From assembly GCA_030220185.1 (NCBI GenBank), contig JASPKZ010003421.1, positions 558,001-622,000 of the forward strand: a stretch of 64,000 nt of DNA, in the 5' to 3' direction. Below are positions 31,360 to 41,159 of this stretch, one piece after another. The first letter of the stretch is position 1; each line of letters starts with the position of its first letter. The notes under the pieces were generated by a model. The model was given only the letters and a program-made list of their open reading frames with translations, had not been told where the DNA came from and made no database searches. Source of the stretch: Diploptera punctata. Taxonomy: Eukaryota; Arthropoda; Insecta; Blattodea; Blaberidae. A program made the translations under genes and the position numbers.

Positions 31360-32305
31360 TATTGTGTTAAAAATTTTGTTTTGTGGTTTAGTTCAAAGAG
31401 TGTGCCTCTTCGTCGTCATATGTTACCTGTGGCAGGTGCTAGGCACGTAATTAACTCTTCTGTTTCTGTTTAAAATATATAAAAAGTAGTGGTTGTTTGG
31501 GTACAGGTACAGGTCGAGTTTCTTAAATTTAATTTCATGAATGTTTACAAAAAATCCAAATCTCCTTTAATTATTTCACAATATTTCGAATTTTACAAAT
31601 GTTTACACCAAAATTCCGAATCGTCTTTATTTCTTTAACAGTATTTCAAATTTCACAAATATTCACAAAAATCCAAATCTTCTTTATTTCTTTCACAATA
31701 TTTCGCTGTATAAACTCATATAATGTTTCTGCTCTGAGTATTATATGTCTCTTCTACACACTCGCACATTACATCACTTACTTTGCTATTCACATAGCCG
31801 GACATATATTGAAGATGAGCTAAATGGTGAATGGGTTAAATATTGAAACTTATTTTTCTGGGTTGGAGAAATTACGTTTATACAATGGCAGTGATGAATA
31901 AATTGCATGCGTGTTGCCTCTTTAAGAAGGAAGAGGAGGGGTGTGGCTGCAGGTAGTGGCGTCCCATAAAATATTTAAAGCCACGTGAGACCCAACGTTA
32001 CATTAAACCGTTCGTTCCAGTGTGTAACACTAAGAGCAAATCACAAATTCTCTTCCTCCCTTACTCAAACAAAAAGAAACCGTCATATACAAGTCAGTTA
32101 TTAATATTTTTAATACAAACCTTAAACATGTAGTACGTAGTATTGCCTAGTTTTAATCTAGTGCAGTCTATTGTGAATTTATTCAGAGGAACCCACGGAC
32201 GGTACAGTAATTAAAATTACGTATTTTAAAATACGAAATCATTGATAATATTACACTCAAACATTTTATAGTGCCAAAATTAATGGAATGCATGATAAAA
32301 TTCCT
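31360..32305. other. Unassigned stretch with a ~72-bp tandem repeat
   Basis: Three diverged copies of TTTACAAATGTTTACACCAAAA..CCGAATCGTCTTTATTTCTTT..CAGTATTTC lie at about 31535-31705. The rest is AT-rich and unassigned. Confidence 0.6.
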
Positions 32306-32309
32306 TTGA

Positions 32310-32891
32310 GATATTATTCAAAATTAAAATATAAAATTATGAAATATTTACCTAAAAGGTCCGTCTCCTCAACTTAAAGATTATTATTTATCTGTAGCGC
32401 TTTCGGGACTAGTCCCATCATCAGCAAAAGTAACAGGATATGGATTCTTGTTTGTCGACGCTGAAAATCTGGTAGAGGGGATTACAAGTACTGGGTGCGT
32501 TTTCATTTATCAGATGGTCGTTGTTGTTAAATGCCTTCAAAATTTCCATCTCCTCGAGTATGTACGTTTATCTTAGCTGGATTATTTTCTCTGTGCGATA
32601 TTGTTAGGAAGTTTTTTTATATCTAACATACGATGTCCTTCATGGATAACGTGTCTTGCATAGCTTGATCTTCTTCTGCGTGAATAAATTCTAGAAAATG
32701 TTATTTACATCTAATATTAAAACTTCTGTTTATTTTTCCTATATACAATTTGCTACAATCTCTACATGTCAATTTATATACTCCTTTACTATTGAAATTA
32801 TTTTCTTCGATATTATTATATATTACTATATTAATTTATTAGTTTGGTATGCTATTTTTATGTTTTTCTCAGCTTTATTTAATATATTGGC
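32310..32891 (-). pseudogene. Penelope-like element, GIY-YIG end, left arm of an inverted pair
   Basis: Minus strand: a linker, then KLTCRDCSKLYIGK, a broken F.IRCK.HF..FIHAEEDQAMQDTLS region, HRENNPAKINV, MEILKAFNNNDHLINEN, and a terminal ribozyme. Mirrors the plus-strand copy starting at 33188. Truncated at about 32892 where the target duplication of the central palindrome begins. Confidence 0.85.
32392..32428 (-). ncRNA. Hammerhead ribozyme, 3' end of left Penelope copy
   Basis: Core CTGATGA intact, stem II GGGACTAGTCCC, GAAA, stem III AGCGCT, cut TA^CAG. Stem I TTTTG/CAGAT is weak. Confidence 0.72.
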
Positions 32892-33015
32892 TAAAGAGTA
32901 TCTCAACTTTTATAAGATTCATGATGTGTTCCATTGAGGTATTATTCAAAATTAATATAAAATTATGGAATATTCACCTGAAAGGTCCGTCTCCGCAACT
33001 TAATTAATCATTTAA

Positions 33016-33052
33016 CTGTAGCGCTTTCGGGACTTGTCCCATCATCGGCAGG
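33016..33052 (-). ncRNA. Hammerhead ribozyme motif, left arm of palindrome 2
   Basis: CCGATGA core (T-to-C), stem II GGGACAAGTCCC, GAAA, stem III AGCGCT, cut TA^CAG. Confidence 0.6.
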
Positions 33053-33071
33053 ATTAAAAAAAGTTTTGAAT

Positions 33072-33108
33072 CCTGCCGATGATGGGACAAGTCCCGAAAG
33101 CGCTACAG
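33072..33108 (+). ncRNA. Hammerhead ribozyme motif, right arm of palindrome 2
   Basis: Mirror of the previous motif with the same CCGATGA core; stem I CCTG/CAG. Confidence 0.6.
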
Positions 33109-33187
33109 TTAAATGATTAATTAAGTTGAGGAGACGGACCTTTCAGGTGAATATTCCATAATTTTATATTAATTTTAAAGAGTATCT

Positions 33188-33739
33188 GATAACAGCAAAA
33201 AAACATGGATAACACTTACATATACAGGAAAATAAACATCGAAGTTAGCCAATACATTAAAGAAAGCTAACAAAACATAAAAATAGCATACAGAACTAAT
33301 AACAAATTAAATAACATAATAAGCAATAACATCGAAGAAAATAAGGAGTATAAAGATTGACGTGTAGAGATTTTAACAGATTTTATATAGGAAGAACAAT
33401 GTTAGATGTAAAGAATATTTTCGAGACTTTATTCACGCAGAAGGAAAATCAAGCTATGCAAGACACGTTATCCACGAAGGACATCGTATGTTAGTTATTG
33501 AAAACACCCTAACACTAATGCACAGAGAAAATAATCCAGCTAAGATAAACGTACTCGAGGAGAAGGAAATTTTGAAGGCAGTTAACAACAACGACCATCT
33601 GATAAATGAAAACGCATCCAGTACATGTAATCCCCTCTACCAGATTTTCAGTGGAACACCAATATTGAATCAGGGGTCGTCAGACAAGAACCCATATCCT
33701 GTTAGTTCTGCTGATGATGGGACTAGCCCAGAAAGCACT
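33188..33739 (+). pseudogene. Penelope-like element, GIY-YIG end, right arm of the inverted pair
   Basis: WITLTYTGK followed by a stop, KLANTLKKANKT, a damaged GIY-YIG core (CRDFNRFYIGRT-like), ARHVIHEGHRMLVIENTLTL, MHRENNPAKINVLEEKEILK and AVNNNDHLINENASS. The ORF runs on into the ribozyme sequence (SSADDGTSPEST). It is broken at 33739 by LINE-B; the remaining 3' end resumes at 34834-34905. Confidence 0.88.
33706..33739 (+). ncRNA. Hammerhead ribozyme, 5' two-thirds, cut by LINE-B
   Basis: Stem I TTCTG, core CTGATGA, damaged stem II GGGACTAGCCCA, GAAA, AGCACT, then LINE-B. CTACAG and the rest of the consensus (AATAATCTTTAAGTTGAG) resume at 34835. Confidence 0.7.
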
Positions 33740-34833
33740 TACTTACTTACTCACTGGCACTATTAAACCCGTAGGTTCATGGCCGCATGGACATAAGCTC
33801 TCCATACATCCCTATCCTGAGCTAATGCTTTCCAATCATTCCCTGTATAATCTACTTCCCTCAAATCATAGTTAATGTTGTTCTCCCACCTCATTCTTGG
33901 TCTACCAACTGGGCGTTTTCCTTCTGGCTTTCCTACAAGAAGTTTCCATGCACGTCGTTCATTCTCCATACGCGCAACATGTCCTGCCCATCGCAGTCTA
34001 CGGGACTTAACTGTTCTTATTATATCTGGCTTCCTATAAAAACCATGTAGTTCATTGTTATGTAGTCTTCTCCATTCACCCGTCTGTTCATCTCTCTTTG
34101 GTCCAAAAATTTTCCTAAGAACTTTATTCTCAAATACTCGTAATCTCCTTTCCTCCCTTAAAGTAAGAGTCCATGTTTCGCACCCATATAATATAACTGG
34201 TAGAATAATAGTTTTATATATTTTCAGCTTAACGTTTTTTGAAAGGAGTTGGGACATCAAAAGTCTCTGCAATGCATAATAGCATGCATTTCCAGAATTG
34301 AGCCTATGTTTAATTTCTTTGTGCATCTCATTCCTATTTGTGATTATTGTTCCTAGGTATTTGAATTCAGCCAATTCCTCAAAATTTCCCTCATTTGTCA
34401 TTAGCTGTCCATTTCCATTATATAATGTATTTCTACGTGTGACCATATATTTAGTTTTACTGATATTTACTTCCAGTCCTAATTTCTTAGTGTTACTCAA
34501 TAGTGTGTGCGTGTTGGCCTTTAGTATCTCCTCGCTATCGGCCAGTAGTACTACATCATCAGCATAAACTAACAGCTTATTAATACCATTCAGTTGTAAG
34601 CCTTCCTCATTCTCTAAAGATTTAATGGCATGCTCTAGTACAAAATTAAATAGTAGAGGAGATAGTGCATCTCCTTGCTTCAACCCATTCTGGATTTCAA
34701 AAGTGTCTGAAAACTGTTTGCCTACACGCACCCTACTCGTTGAGCCATTTAGACACATTCGTATAAGTCTAACTAACTTTTTAGGAATTCCGAACTCCAG
34801 CAGGATACTATATAACTTCTCCCTCTTAATTGA
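33740..34833 (-). mobile_element. LINE-B copy inserted in a Penelope terminal ribozyme
   Basis: Ends (minus strand) in GTGCCAGTGAGTAAGTAAGT. The other end is an RT sequence cut at KREKLYSILLEFGIPKK, so it is 5'-truncated. The Penelope sequence resumes directly after it. ACT is shared at both edges (33737-33739 and 34834-34836), either a very short duplication or microhomology. Confidence 0.85.
33763..34758 (-). CDS. Truncated non-LTR retrotransposon ORF2 (RT motif B to C-terminus)
   Basis: 331 residues with no stop. Order: MCLNGSTSRVRVGKQF, NGLKQGDALSPLLFNFVLE (motif B region), LLVYADDVVLLADSEE (motif C), LGLEVNISKTKYM, EFKYLGTIITNRNEM, PVILYGCETWTLTLREERRL, RVFENKVLRKIFGPKRDEQ, SRRLRWAGHVARMENERR, GKPEGKRPVGRPRMRWE and LAQDRDVWRAYVHAAMNLRV. 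Motif A and the endonuclease are missing through 5' truncation, so it cannot be autonomous. The best reference copy of LINE-B in the window. Confidence 0.92.
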   Translation of the reverse strand: MCLNGSTSRVRVGKQFSDTFEIQNGLKQGDALSPLLFNFVLEHAIKSLENEEGLQLNGINKLLVYADDVVLLADSEEILKANTHTLLSNTKKLGLEVNISKTKYMVTRRNTLYNGNGQLMTNEGNFEELAEFKYLGTIITNRNEMHKEIKHRLNSGNACYYALQRLLMSQLLSKNVKLKIYKTIILPVILYGCETWTLTLREERRLRVFENKVLRKIFGPKRDEQTGEWRRLHNNELHGFYRKPDIIRTVKSRRLRWAGHVARMENERRAWKLLVGKPEGKRPVGRPRMRWENNINYDLREVDYTGNDWKALAQDRDVWRAYVHAAMNLRV

Positions 34834-34905
34834 ACTACAGATACTAATAATCTTTAAGTTGAGTAGACGGACATTTTTGGTAAATATTTCATAATTTTAT
34901 ATTAT
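34834..34905 (+). mobile_element. Penelope 3' terminus, downstream of the LINE-B insertion
   Basis: CTACAGATACTAATAATCTT then AAGTTGAGTAGACGGACATT and AAATATTTCATAATTTTATA continue the terminal consensus seen at 32310-32392 in reverse complement. Confidence 0.85.
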
Positions 34906-35604
34906 AATTTTATTGTGTGCCACTCTTCGATTATTGTGACGTTCTATATTACGACTTGTCGCAGAGACTGCAGCGAGTTCATGAGGCTTGCGTTCGATTC
35001 ATTTTCAATGTCCGCCTTTATTATTATATTTCTGAACACTTCAACAATATCTCTGGGCTCCGTCTTAGTGACAGACGTACATTTTACACTCTTTCACTTC
35101 TTTTCAAGCTTCTGAATTCCTACTCTCCTAGTTACCTGGCAGTTAGATTTGAGAAGTTATCTTCTTACCACAATATTGACACTAGGTCACAAGATAAGTC
35201 TGTTAAGAATCCCTCTCCATAGCACTTCCTCTTAATTTATTTCTTACACAGTAGCCGCTGCACGCATCTAGAATTCCCTCCCTCAAAATATCAGTGGTTG
35301 CCGCACACTTAACACTTTTAAGTCATGCTTTTATAATTACTTGTTGTTAAATAATTAGTTTTTCTCGAGAACTAAATTTATTCTATGACATTCATTTTTT
35401 CTACATTATACATTTCATATTCTTTTCGTTAAATCAAAAGTAAATCAAAATATATTGTAAATATTAATTATATTGTAGATATACCATATAATGATTTTAT
35501 TTATTATAATTTAGATGTAATTTGCATTTTTTACTATAACCTGGTTGAGTGGTAGACATGACCTAAGGCCTTAACTCTGCCAGGAGGTAAAATCAAGCTG
35601 CTGC

Positions 35605-35664
<60 letters not shown>
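34905..35664 (+). pseudogene. LINE-D (CR1/L2-like) C-terminus and 3' UTR with ATT tail
   Basis: FDYCDVLYYDLSQRLQRVHE then ACVRFIFNVRLYYYISEHFN, LSDRRTFYTLSLLFKLLNS and YLAVRFEKLSSYHNIDTRS (34917-35222), then in another frame RIWNSLPQNISGCRTLNTFK. The 3' UTR ends in GGTTGAGTGGTAGACATGAC..CTTAACTCTGCCAGGAGG and (ATT)n at 35604. Only the last part of ORF2 remains. Confidence 0.8.
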
Positions 35665-36186
35665 GATGATGAGGAAGTGGCTGAATTCAAATACCTAGGA
35701 ACAATGGTCACAAATAGGAATGAGATGCACAAAGAAATTAAACATAGGCGCAATTCTGGAAATGCTTGCTATTATGCATTGCAGAGACTCTTGATATCCC
35801 AACTCCTTTCAAAAAACGTTAAGATGAAAATATATAAAACTACTATTCTACCAGTTATATTATATGGGTGCGAAACATGGACTCTTACTTTAAGGGAGGA
35901 AATGAGATTACGAGTATTTGAGAATAAAGTTCTTAGGAAAATTTTTGGACCAAAGAGAGATGAACAGACAGGTGAATGGAGAAGACTACATAACAATAAA
36001 CTACATGGTCTTTATAGGAAGCCAGATATAATAAGAACAGTTAAGTCTCGTAGACTGCGTTGGGCAGGACATGTTGCACGTATGGGGAATGAAAGACTTG
36101 CATGGAGGCTTCTTGTAGGAAAGCCAGAGGGAAAACGCCCAGTTGGTAGACCATGAACCTACGGGTTCGATAGTGCCAGTGAGTAA
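35665..36186 (+). pseudogene. LINE-B C-terminal copy inserted in an (ATT)n tract, internal deletion
   Basis: 159 residues open (35677-36156): EFKYLGTMVTNRNEM through RRLRWAGHVARMGNERL to GKPEGKRPVGRP. It then jumps directly to the terminal CATGAACCTACGGGTTCGAT..GTGAGTAAGT, so about 130 bp encoding the last block are deleted. ATT tracts on both sides (35604-35664 and 36187-36231) suggest insertion into the LINE-D tail. Confidence 0.88.
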
Positions 36187-36235
<49 letters not shown>

Positions 36236-36304
36236 TAATCAGACAAAACATTTGCAATTATTGTTATTATTGGAAAATATTGTATTGTTCATTGTATTAT
36301 CATC

Positions 36305-36705
36305 AACATCATTATCTCTTCAACTCGTTTCCCACTCAGGAGCTCATAGAGGGATGAGATGCTATGAAGCCTTTTACATTGAAGGTCTGTGAATAGTAAG
36401 GATACCACCGACCACGCCTGAAGTACCGTCACAGAAGGTGAAATGAAATAAAATGAAATGAATGAGTGTGGAGAAATAGTGGATTTAAATCTTCAATTAA
36501 AAGACTAATGATTGTGCTACCTTTGCACGGTTAAAATACCGCGGTCATTTAATTAAATCATTCTTGGTGGAAGAAACAGGAGAAACCTCAAGAAATTTCT
36601 TCCCAGGCTACTTTTCGTTCACAAGGAGTGACGGAGACTTCAACTCAAGACCCAGTGCTGAGAAGCGAGCGTCTAACCGCTTGAGCCACCAAGCCTATAT
36701 ATAGA
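36305..36705 (-). mobile_element. tRNA-derived SINE interrupted by mitochondrial DNA
   Basis: In reverse complement GGCTTGGTGGCTCAAGCGGT..GGGTCTTGAGTTGAAGTCTCC is a tRNA-like head. The body runs to ATAATGATGTTGATGAT near 36305. The 61-bp insert at 36492-36552 splits head from body. Confidence 0.7.
36492..36552 (-). pseudogene. Nuclear copy of mitochondrial 16S rRNA fragment (NUMT)
   Basis: In reverse complement it reads CCGCGGTATTTTAACCGTGC, AAAGGTAGCACAATCATTAG and TCTTTTAATTGAA, the highly conserved core of insect mitochondrial large-subunit rRNA. TTAAATC stands at both edges (36485-36491 and 36553-36559). Confidence 0.87.
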
Positions 36706-36829
36706 GGATTCAAAAAGGATTAATAGAAATGTGGTAGAATTTTTACCTGATATGAGAGTAAAGCATGTGCATTAAAGAATCAATGAAAAATAAAATATTG
36801 ACACTGGAAATTTACTAATTGAGAAGAAG

Positions 36830-37135
36830 TTCGAGATTATCGAAAATGGACAAAATCCCTTGTCAGGAAATAAGAAATAGGATGTATGCGGAGAAAATAA
36901 TCATCGGACGGCGATGGTTGAGACATGAATGAAAATGAGGGATTATAGATGACCGAAGCAGATTTAAATTGGTATTATCCTGGCAGAGCAAAGAAAGGAA
37001 TGCCTAGTTCTAAGTGGAAGAAACATGCTGAAAAGGATGAGAACCAGAGAATTGGATTTGGAAGATGCATTAGTTAGAAATAGGTGGAGACTAGAAATGC
37101 GAAAGCGGCTATAATCTTATTAACTCTTATCTATC

Positions 37136-37136
<1 letters not shown>
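36830..37136 (+). pseudogene. LINE-C-related C-terminus
   Basis: EIRNRMYAEKIIIGRR then in a second frame LNWYYPGRAKKGMPSSKWKK and HAEKDENQRIGFGRCIS, the usual final block of LINE-C-type ORF2 with stops. Ends in TCTATCTATT and an ATT tract (37137-37183). Confidence 0.65.
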
Positions 37137-37185
<49 letters not shown>

Positions 37186-37186
37186 G

Positions 37187-38122
37187 CTAATATCCGGCGT
37201 GCGCTGCTACGCCTAAATAAATTAAAATTAATGTGCTTTTATGTTTAGTTGAATACGTAAAAGGAAACATAATTATAAATTTATATTTTTTGATACCCCG
37301 TGCTGATTGCCCGATCTTTTCCGGGAATCTACTTATCCCAATCTTCTTGACATAAATGAGCTGAAATACGAAAATTAATGTGTTTTATGTTTGGTTAAAT
37401 AAGTAAAAGGAAACATTTATATCGTAATTATTTTTAGATACCCCGTGTTGTTTACCCAGCGTTGCTCGGGAATCTACTCATCCCGATCTTCTTGGCATAA
37501 ATGAGCTCAAAGACAAATATTAATGTAATTCTATGATTAGTTGAATAAGTAAAATGAAAAACAATTATAAATGTATATCGTAATTATTTTAAGATTCCCC
37601 GTGCTGATTACCCGGTATTGTCCGGGAATCTATTTATCTCGATCTTTTTGGCATAAATGAGCTAAAAGACAAAATTCGTTATTGTGAATTATCCGTAAAA
37701 GGATACCCGCCATATGCTGCTATGCTTACACAGGAATCTACGTACTTGTCTCGATCTTCTTGGCATGAATGAAAGACAAAAATGGTTATGGTGAGTTATC
37801 CGTAAGGGATAAACAGATGCTGTCGCGGACTTTTTTGTAGAGCTTTTTGAGATATTCAATTCTGTGTGCATTAATGTTCGTGTATTTGTTATGGTTTAGG
37901 CAGCGTAAGACATTTAAGCTTTCAAAGAGCTACTTTTTTCACGTTTTCCACTACAAAGAGCGATTTTTAAAGGGTGTAGGAGTTGAGCATCAACAACTCT
38001 CTTGTAGCCTATGCTCATCCCGGGAATCTCTTGAACATTTTGCAAAAAGCCCCATCACAATCATATCAGCGGTATGGCCGCGCATAAAGTACAAACAAAC
38101 AAACATTTTTATGTTCCGGTAT
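37187..38122 (+). repeat. Element H with internal ~145-bp tandem repeats
   Basis: Starts AGCTAATATCCGGCGTGCGC then TGCTACGCC. Three to four tandem units begin at about 37227, 37373 and 37518 (AATTAATGTG..TTTAGTTGAATAAGTAAAAG..CCCCGTGCTGATTACCCGG). The 37740-38120 half matches 54730-55050 in reverse complement and ends in ACAAACAAACAAACATTTTT. Confidence 0.75.
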
Positions 38123-38123
38123 T

Positions 38124-38394
<271 letters not shown>

Positions 38395-38399
38395 GATAG

Positions 38400-40650
38400 T
38401 GGTAGTAGCAGCACCAGCAGTATTAGCATTAAATGCTATATATCATACTATTATTCAAAGATGTCGAGAAGCTAGAAACAGGGATTTTTAACAGCTGATT
38501 CCGTATATCTTATAAACTCATTTTGGACTCCTCTATTGTGTGTATTCATGTGATCTAAAAGTTCTGGTTATCCTGAAGAAATAAATTGGAACACAAATAA
38601 ACTGGAACAAATTGTATTCGCTAGAGATGATTGATTTTACAGTAACTGGGTACATAAAAACTAAATATTAGTTTGATTGCACATTTGTTATTTTGTGTTG
38701 ATATTGCGTTAACTGCACGTGCAGTTGAATTATTGCTTCGGGCTAGATCCATTATGGATTCATCGATGTAATACTGCAATAGAACTTCTGCAATACTGAA
38801 TTATAACAGGTAAGGTAAAGAGAGGTAGTTTCGAAATAGCCAATTATTGAAGAATGCCATGGTGTTATGATGCGATGTAAAATGTTGTCATTCAGACTGT
38901 AGACACTACATTCGGCTTTTTAATATCAGTGCTCCACCTAGCATGATAATACCGTGACGAGATTTCAAAATTAATTACACTGGTCAACATGATTTTTGTC
39001 TCATGAGTACTAATAGTTGTACTTAATGCAGTTTTTTTATGGTGTTTTCAAATAATGTATTCGGAATTTCTCCATCACATACAGTTTTTTTTATTTCAAT
39101 TTAAATTAATGGATTTAAATAATTATTTTTTTAGTAAACGTTTTTTCGTCCATTTGTCCATTGTAAAATAAAACGGGAAACAATTTCATCACGAGATTTT
39201 AGCTATGGAAAAGATATATCAAAGCAAATGGAATCTTAATATGCGGGCCGATTATTGTTGGGCCATCAAGAGGGATACTCCATAGGCGAAATAGAGCAGA
39301 AAATGGTAATTCCTTACTTTCTAGGTGAGTCCGAATTTTCGAATATTGTGTGGTTACGAATGTAGAAAATATTAAAGTGTTTGAAATTATAAATTCCTGT
39401 CTCTCGGAAACCTTGCGTCATGGAGAAAACCCTGTACCGAAATCAAGTTTTCGATACATGGATTACGTTATACTGCGCAAACAATACGTCATCGCGTCTT
39501 CATTTCTTCGGTGATATTAGTGAACAGTGCCAAATTCTCTCCTACATACCCCCCTTTCCTTTATGCGCCGTATTCTATCGCGTATCCTCCCCTCTCCTAG
39601 TGAACCCTCAAATAAGCTGCGCTTATTCACATCAATGTCATCATCTGTTTATTAATCAAAGGGTCAAGTTGATATAGCTCTGAGGAGCTTGTTTTGTTTA
39701 TTGGTCCCTTAGGCTAGGGTAGGGCCACAAGGACCGTGTACCTTAGCCCTTGACGGGACTAGTGTGAGTGAATAGAGTGTACGTATGTTTCATTATTATT
39801 GTTTTGTTTAGATGACCGATAAGGTTTCTTTTCGCAAATTATTTTTCAATGTCAAACTAACTATCTTTTATTATTTGAATGTTATATCTGACTGTTTTTG
39901 ACTCTTATTAAATATAAGTTACCTGCTTTTAGTTCACTTCTATTTGATTTAATAGCTAGTCATGTCAGATATGAGTAAAAAGTTCCAAAGCTTTCTCAAG
40001 CGAATATGATTTCCTATTTCCTTGAAACTTCCACGATTGTAATCTGTATAGCTTACAATATATTACTTGCTTAACAATTTATTGAGTAAAGCTGAATTAA
40101 TCTTTGCTTTTTATGGGCCCGGGCAAAGATATATTAATTTGGAGCAATCTATGTTCTCAACTCAAGGTAATTATCAACAACATTGGTACGATCCAGCACC
40201 AATGCGGTGCAATCCGATATCATATTTCAATTCAGGAGAAATAATACTATCAGAATCACATATTTTTCTTTCTGAGACAAAAAAAAAGTTTCTTTTTTGT
40301 TGCTCAGTGTTATCTCTTTTCTCCTATATGGACAGATTTATGTTACAGTCACATTTTCATCAGAAATAAAATTATAACCATGTTATATCCACAAATAAAA
40401 TTTAATTCAAGCTTCTACTGTATGTTAAATCTGGATTCAGGTTACATCCCTAAAATGATAACTTTGCAGTACATAATTTTTGTTCCCGGTTTGTCGCAAC
40501 TTTTTGCGTTTTGTTGATTTCTGTAAAACAAACGAATGTGACATACGCCACTGTAAATTTAACCCGTCCAAATCAAGAAAGTATATTTCTTTACTGAAGA
40601 AGATAACTTGGTTAAATTCTGTTGTTTTTATTTCAAACTTATTTCTAGCC
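38400..40650. other. Unassigned AT-rich stretch
   Basis: No supportable gene in 2.2 kb. Frames at 39420-39677 and 40067-40369 lack domain resemblance, codon structure or paired signals. GCTAGGGTAGGGCCACAAGG..CCCTTGACGGGACT near 39715-39760 is the only GC-rich patch. Confidence 0.4.
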
Positions 40651-40654
40651 GTTT

Positions 40655-40965
40655 AGTCGTCTCCTTATACGCGTGGATAGTATGCGCGGCTGCCCCTACT
40701 GGGTTCCTAGGTTCGAATACTGGCGCTTCCAGATGGGTATTGGTGGTGGACCATACCGGGATTTTCAGAGTTTTTCTCGTGGTTCTCCCATTTACGAATT
40801 GCACACCAGCAACACTCTCGATTCTTCCTTTCCTTCCCTTCATATCATTTAATTTCTCATTAATTAATTTAATTTCGCCCTCATTTCATGATAGGAAAAA
40901 GTAGTTTGGTTCACATCCACAGGTTTTGAAAATATGTGGTTTGGGGAGCCCACTAGGGTGCTGGC
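40655..40965 (+). mobile_element. tRNA-derived SINE-like repeat
   Basis: GTGGATAGTATGCGCGGCTG and CCTAGGTTCGAATACTGGCG form an A/B-box pair. The body includes CCGGGATTTTCAGAGTTTTTC; the open frames here follow from this repeat. Confidence 0.65.
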
Positions 40966-41159
40966 TTTTGACTCGAGCCTGAATAATAAAAAAGTAGAGA
41001 AGATACCAACAGGAGGGTTAGAGTCAAATTAAAATATTTAATAGCTTTTCGCCAGAGCGTTAAGTTCAATACTTCTGCTAAATATATTCCCTACATAAAG
41101 AGAGAATTCAGAATTAATCCAATAGAAAACTGTAGGAACAACTGTAATTATATTTTGAA

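Larger units (their letters stand above)
32904..33175. mobile_element. Palindromic element with two inverted hammerhead ribozymes (copy 2), 12-bp target duplication
   Basis: TAAAGAGTATCT flanks it on both sides (32892-32903 and 33176-33187). The 272-bp unit has arms of about 100 bp, AAAATTATGGAATATTCACC..GGTCCGTCTCC and its mirror, around a short TTAAAAAAAG loop. Each arm holds one ribozyme. Near-identical to 3556-3825. It lies between the two head-to-head Penelope copies. Confidence 0.9.

Noticed and set aside
33763..34758. Host gene for a reverse-transcriptase-like protein
   Set aside because: 5'-truncated, ends in a LINE tail, and near-copies occur at 35665, 41593 and 57350, so it is a mobile-element remnant.
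40067..40369. 100-residue hypothetical protein
   Set aside because: No domain, no splice or start context that stands out, and AT-rich surroundings; length is compatible with chance.
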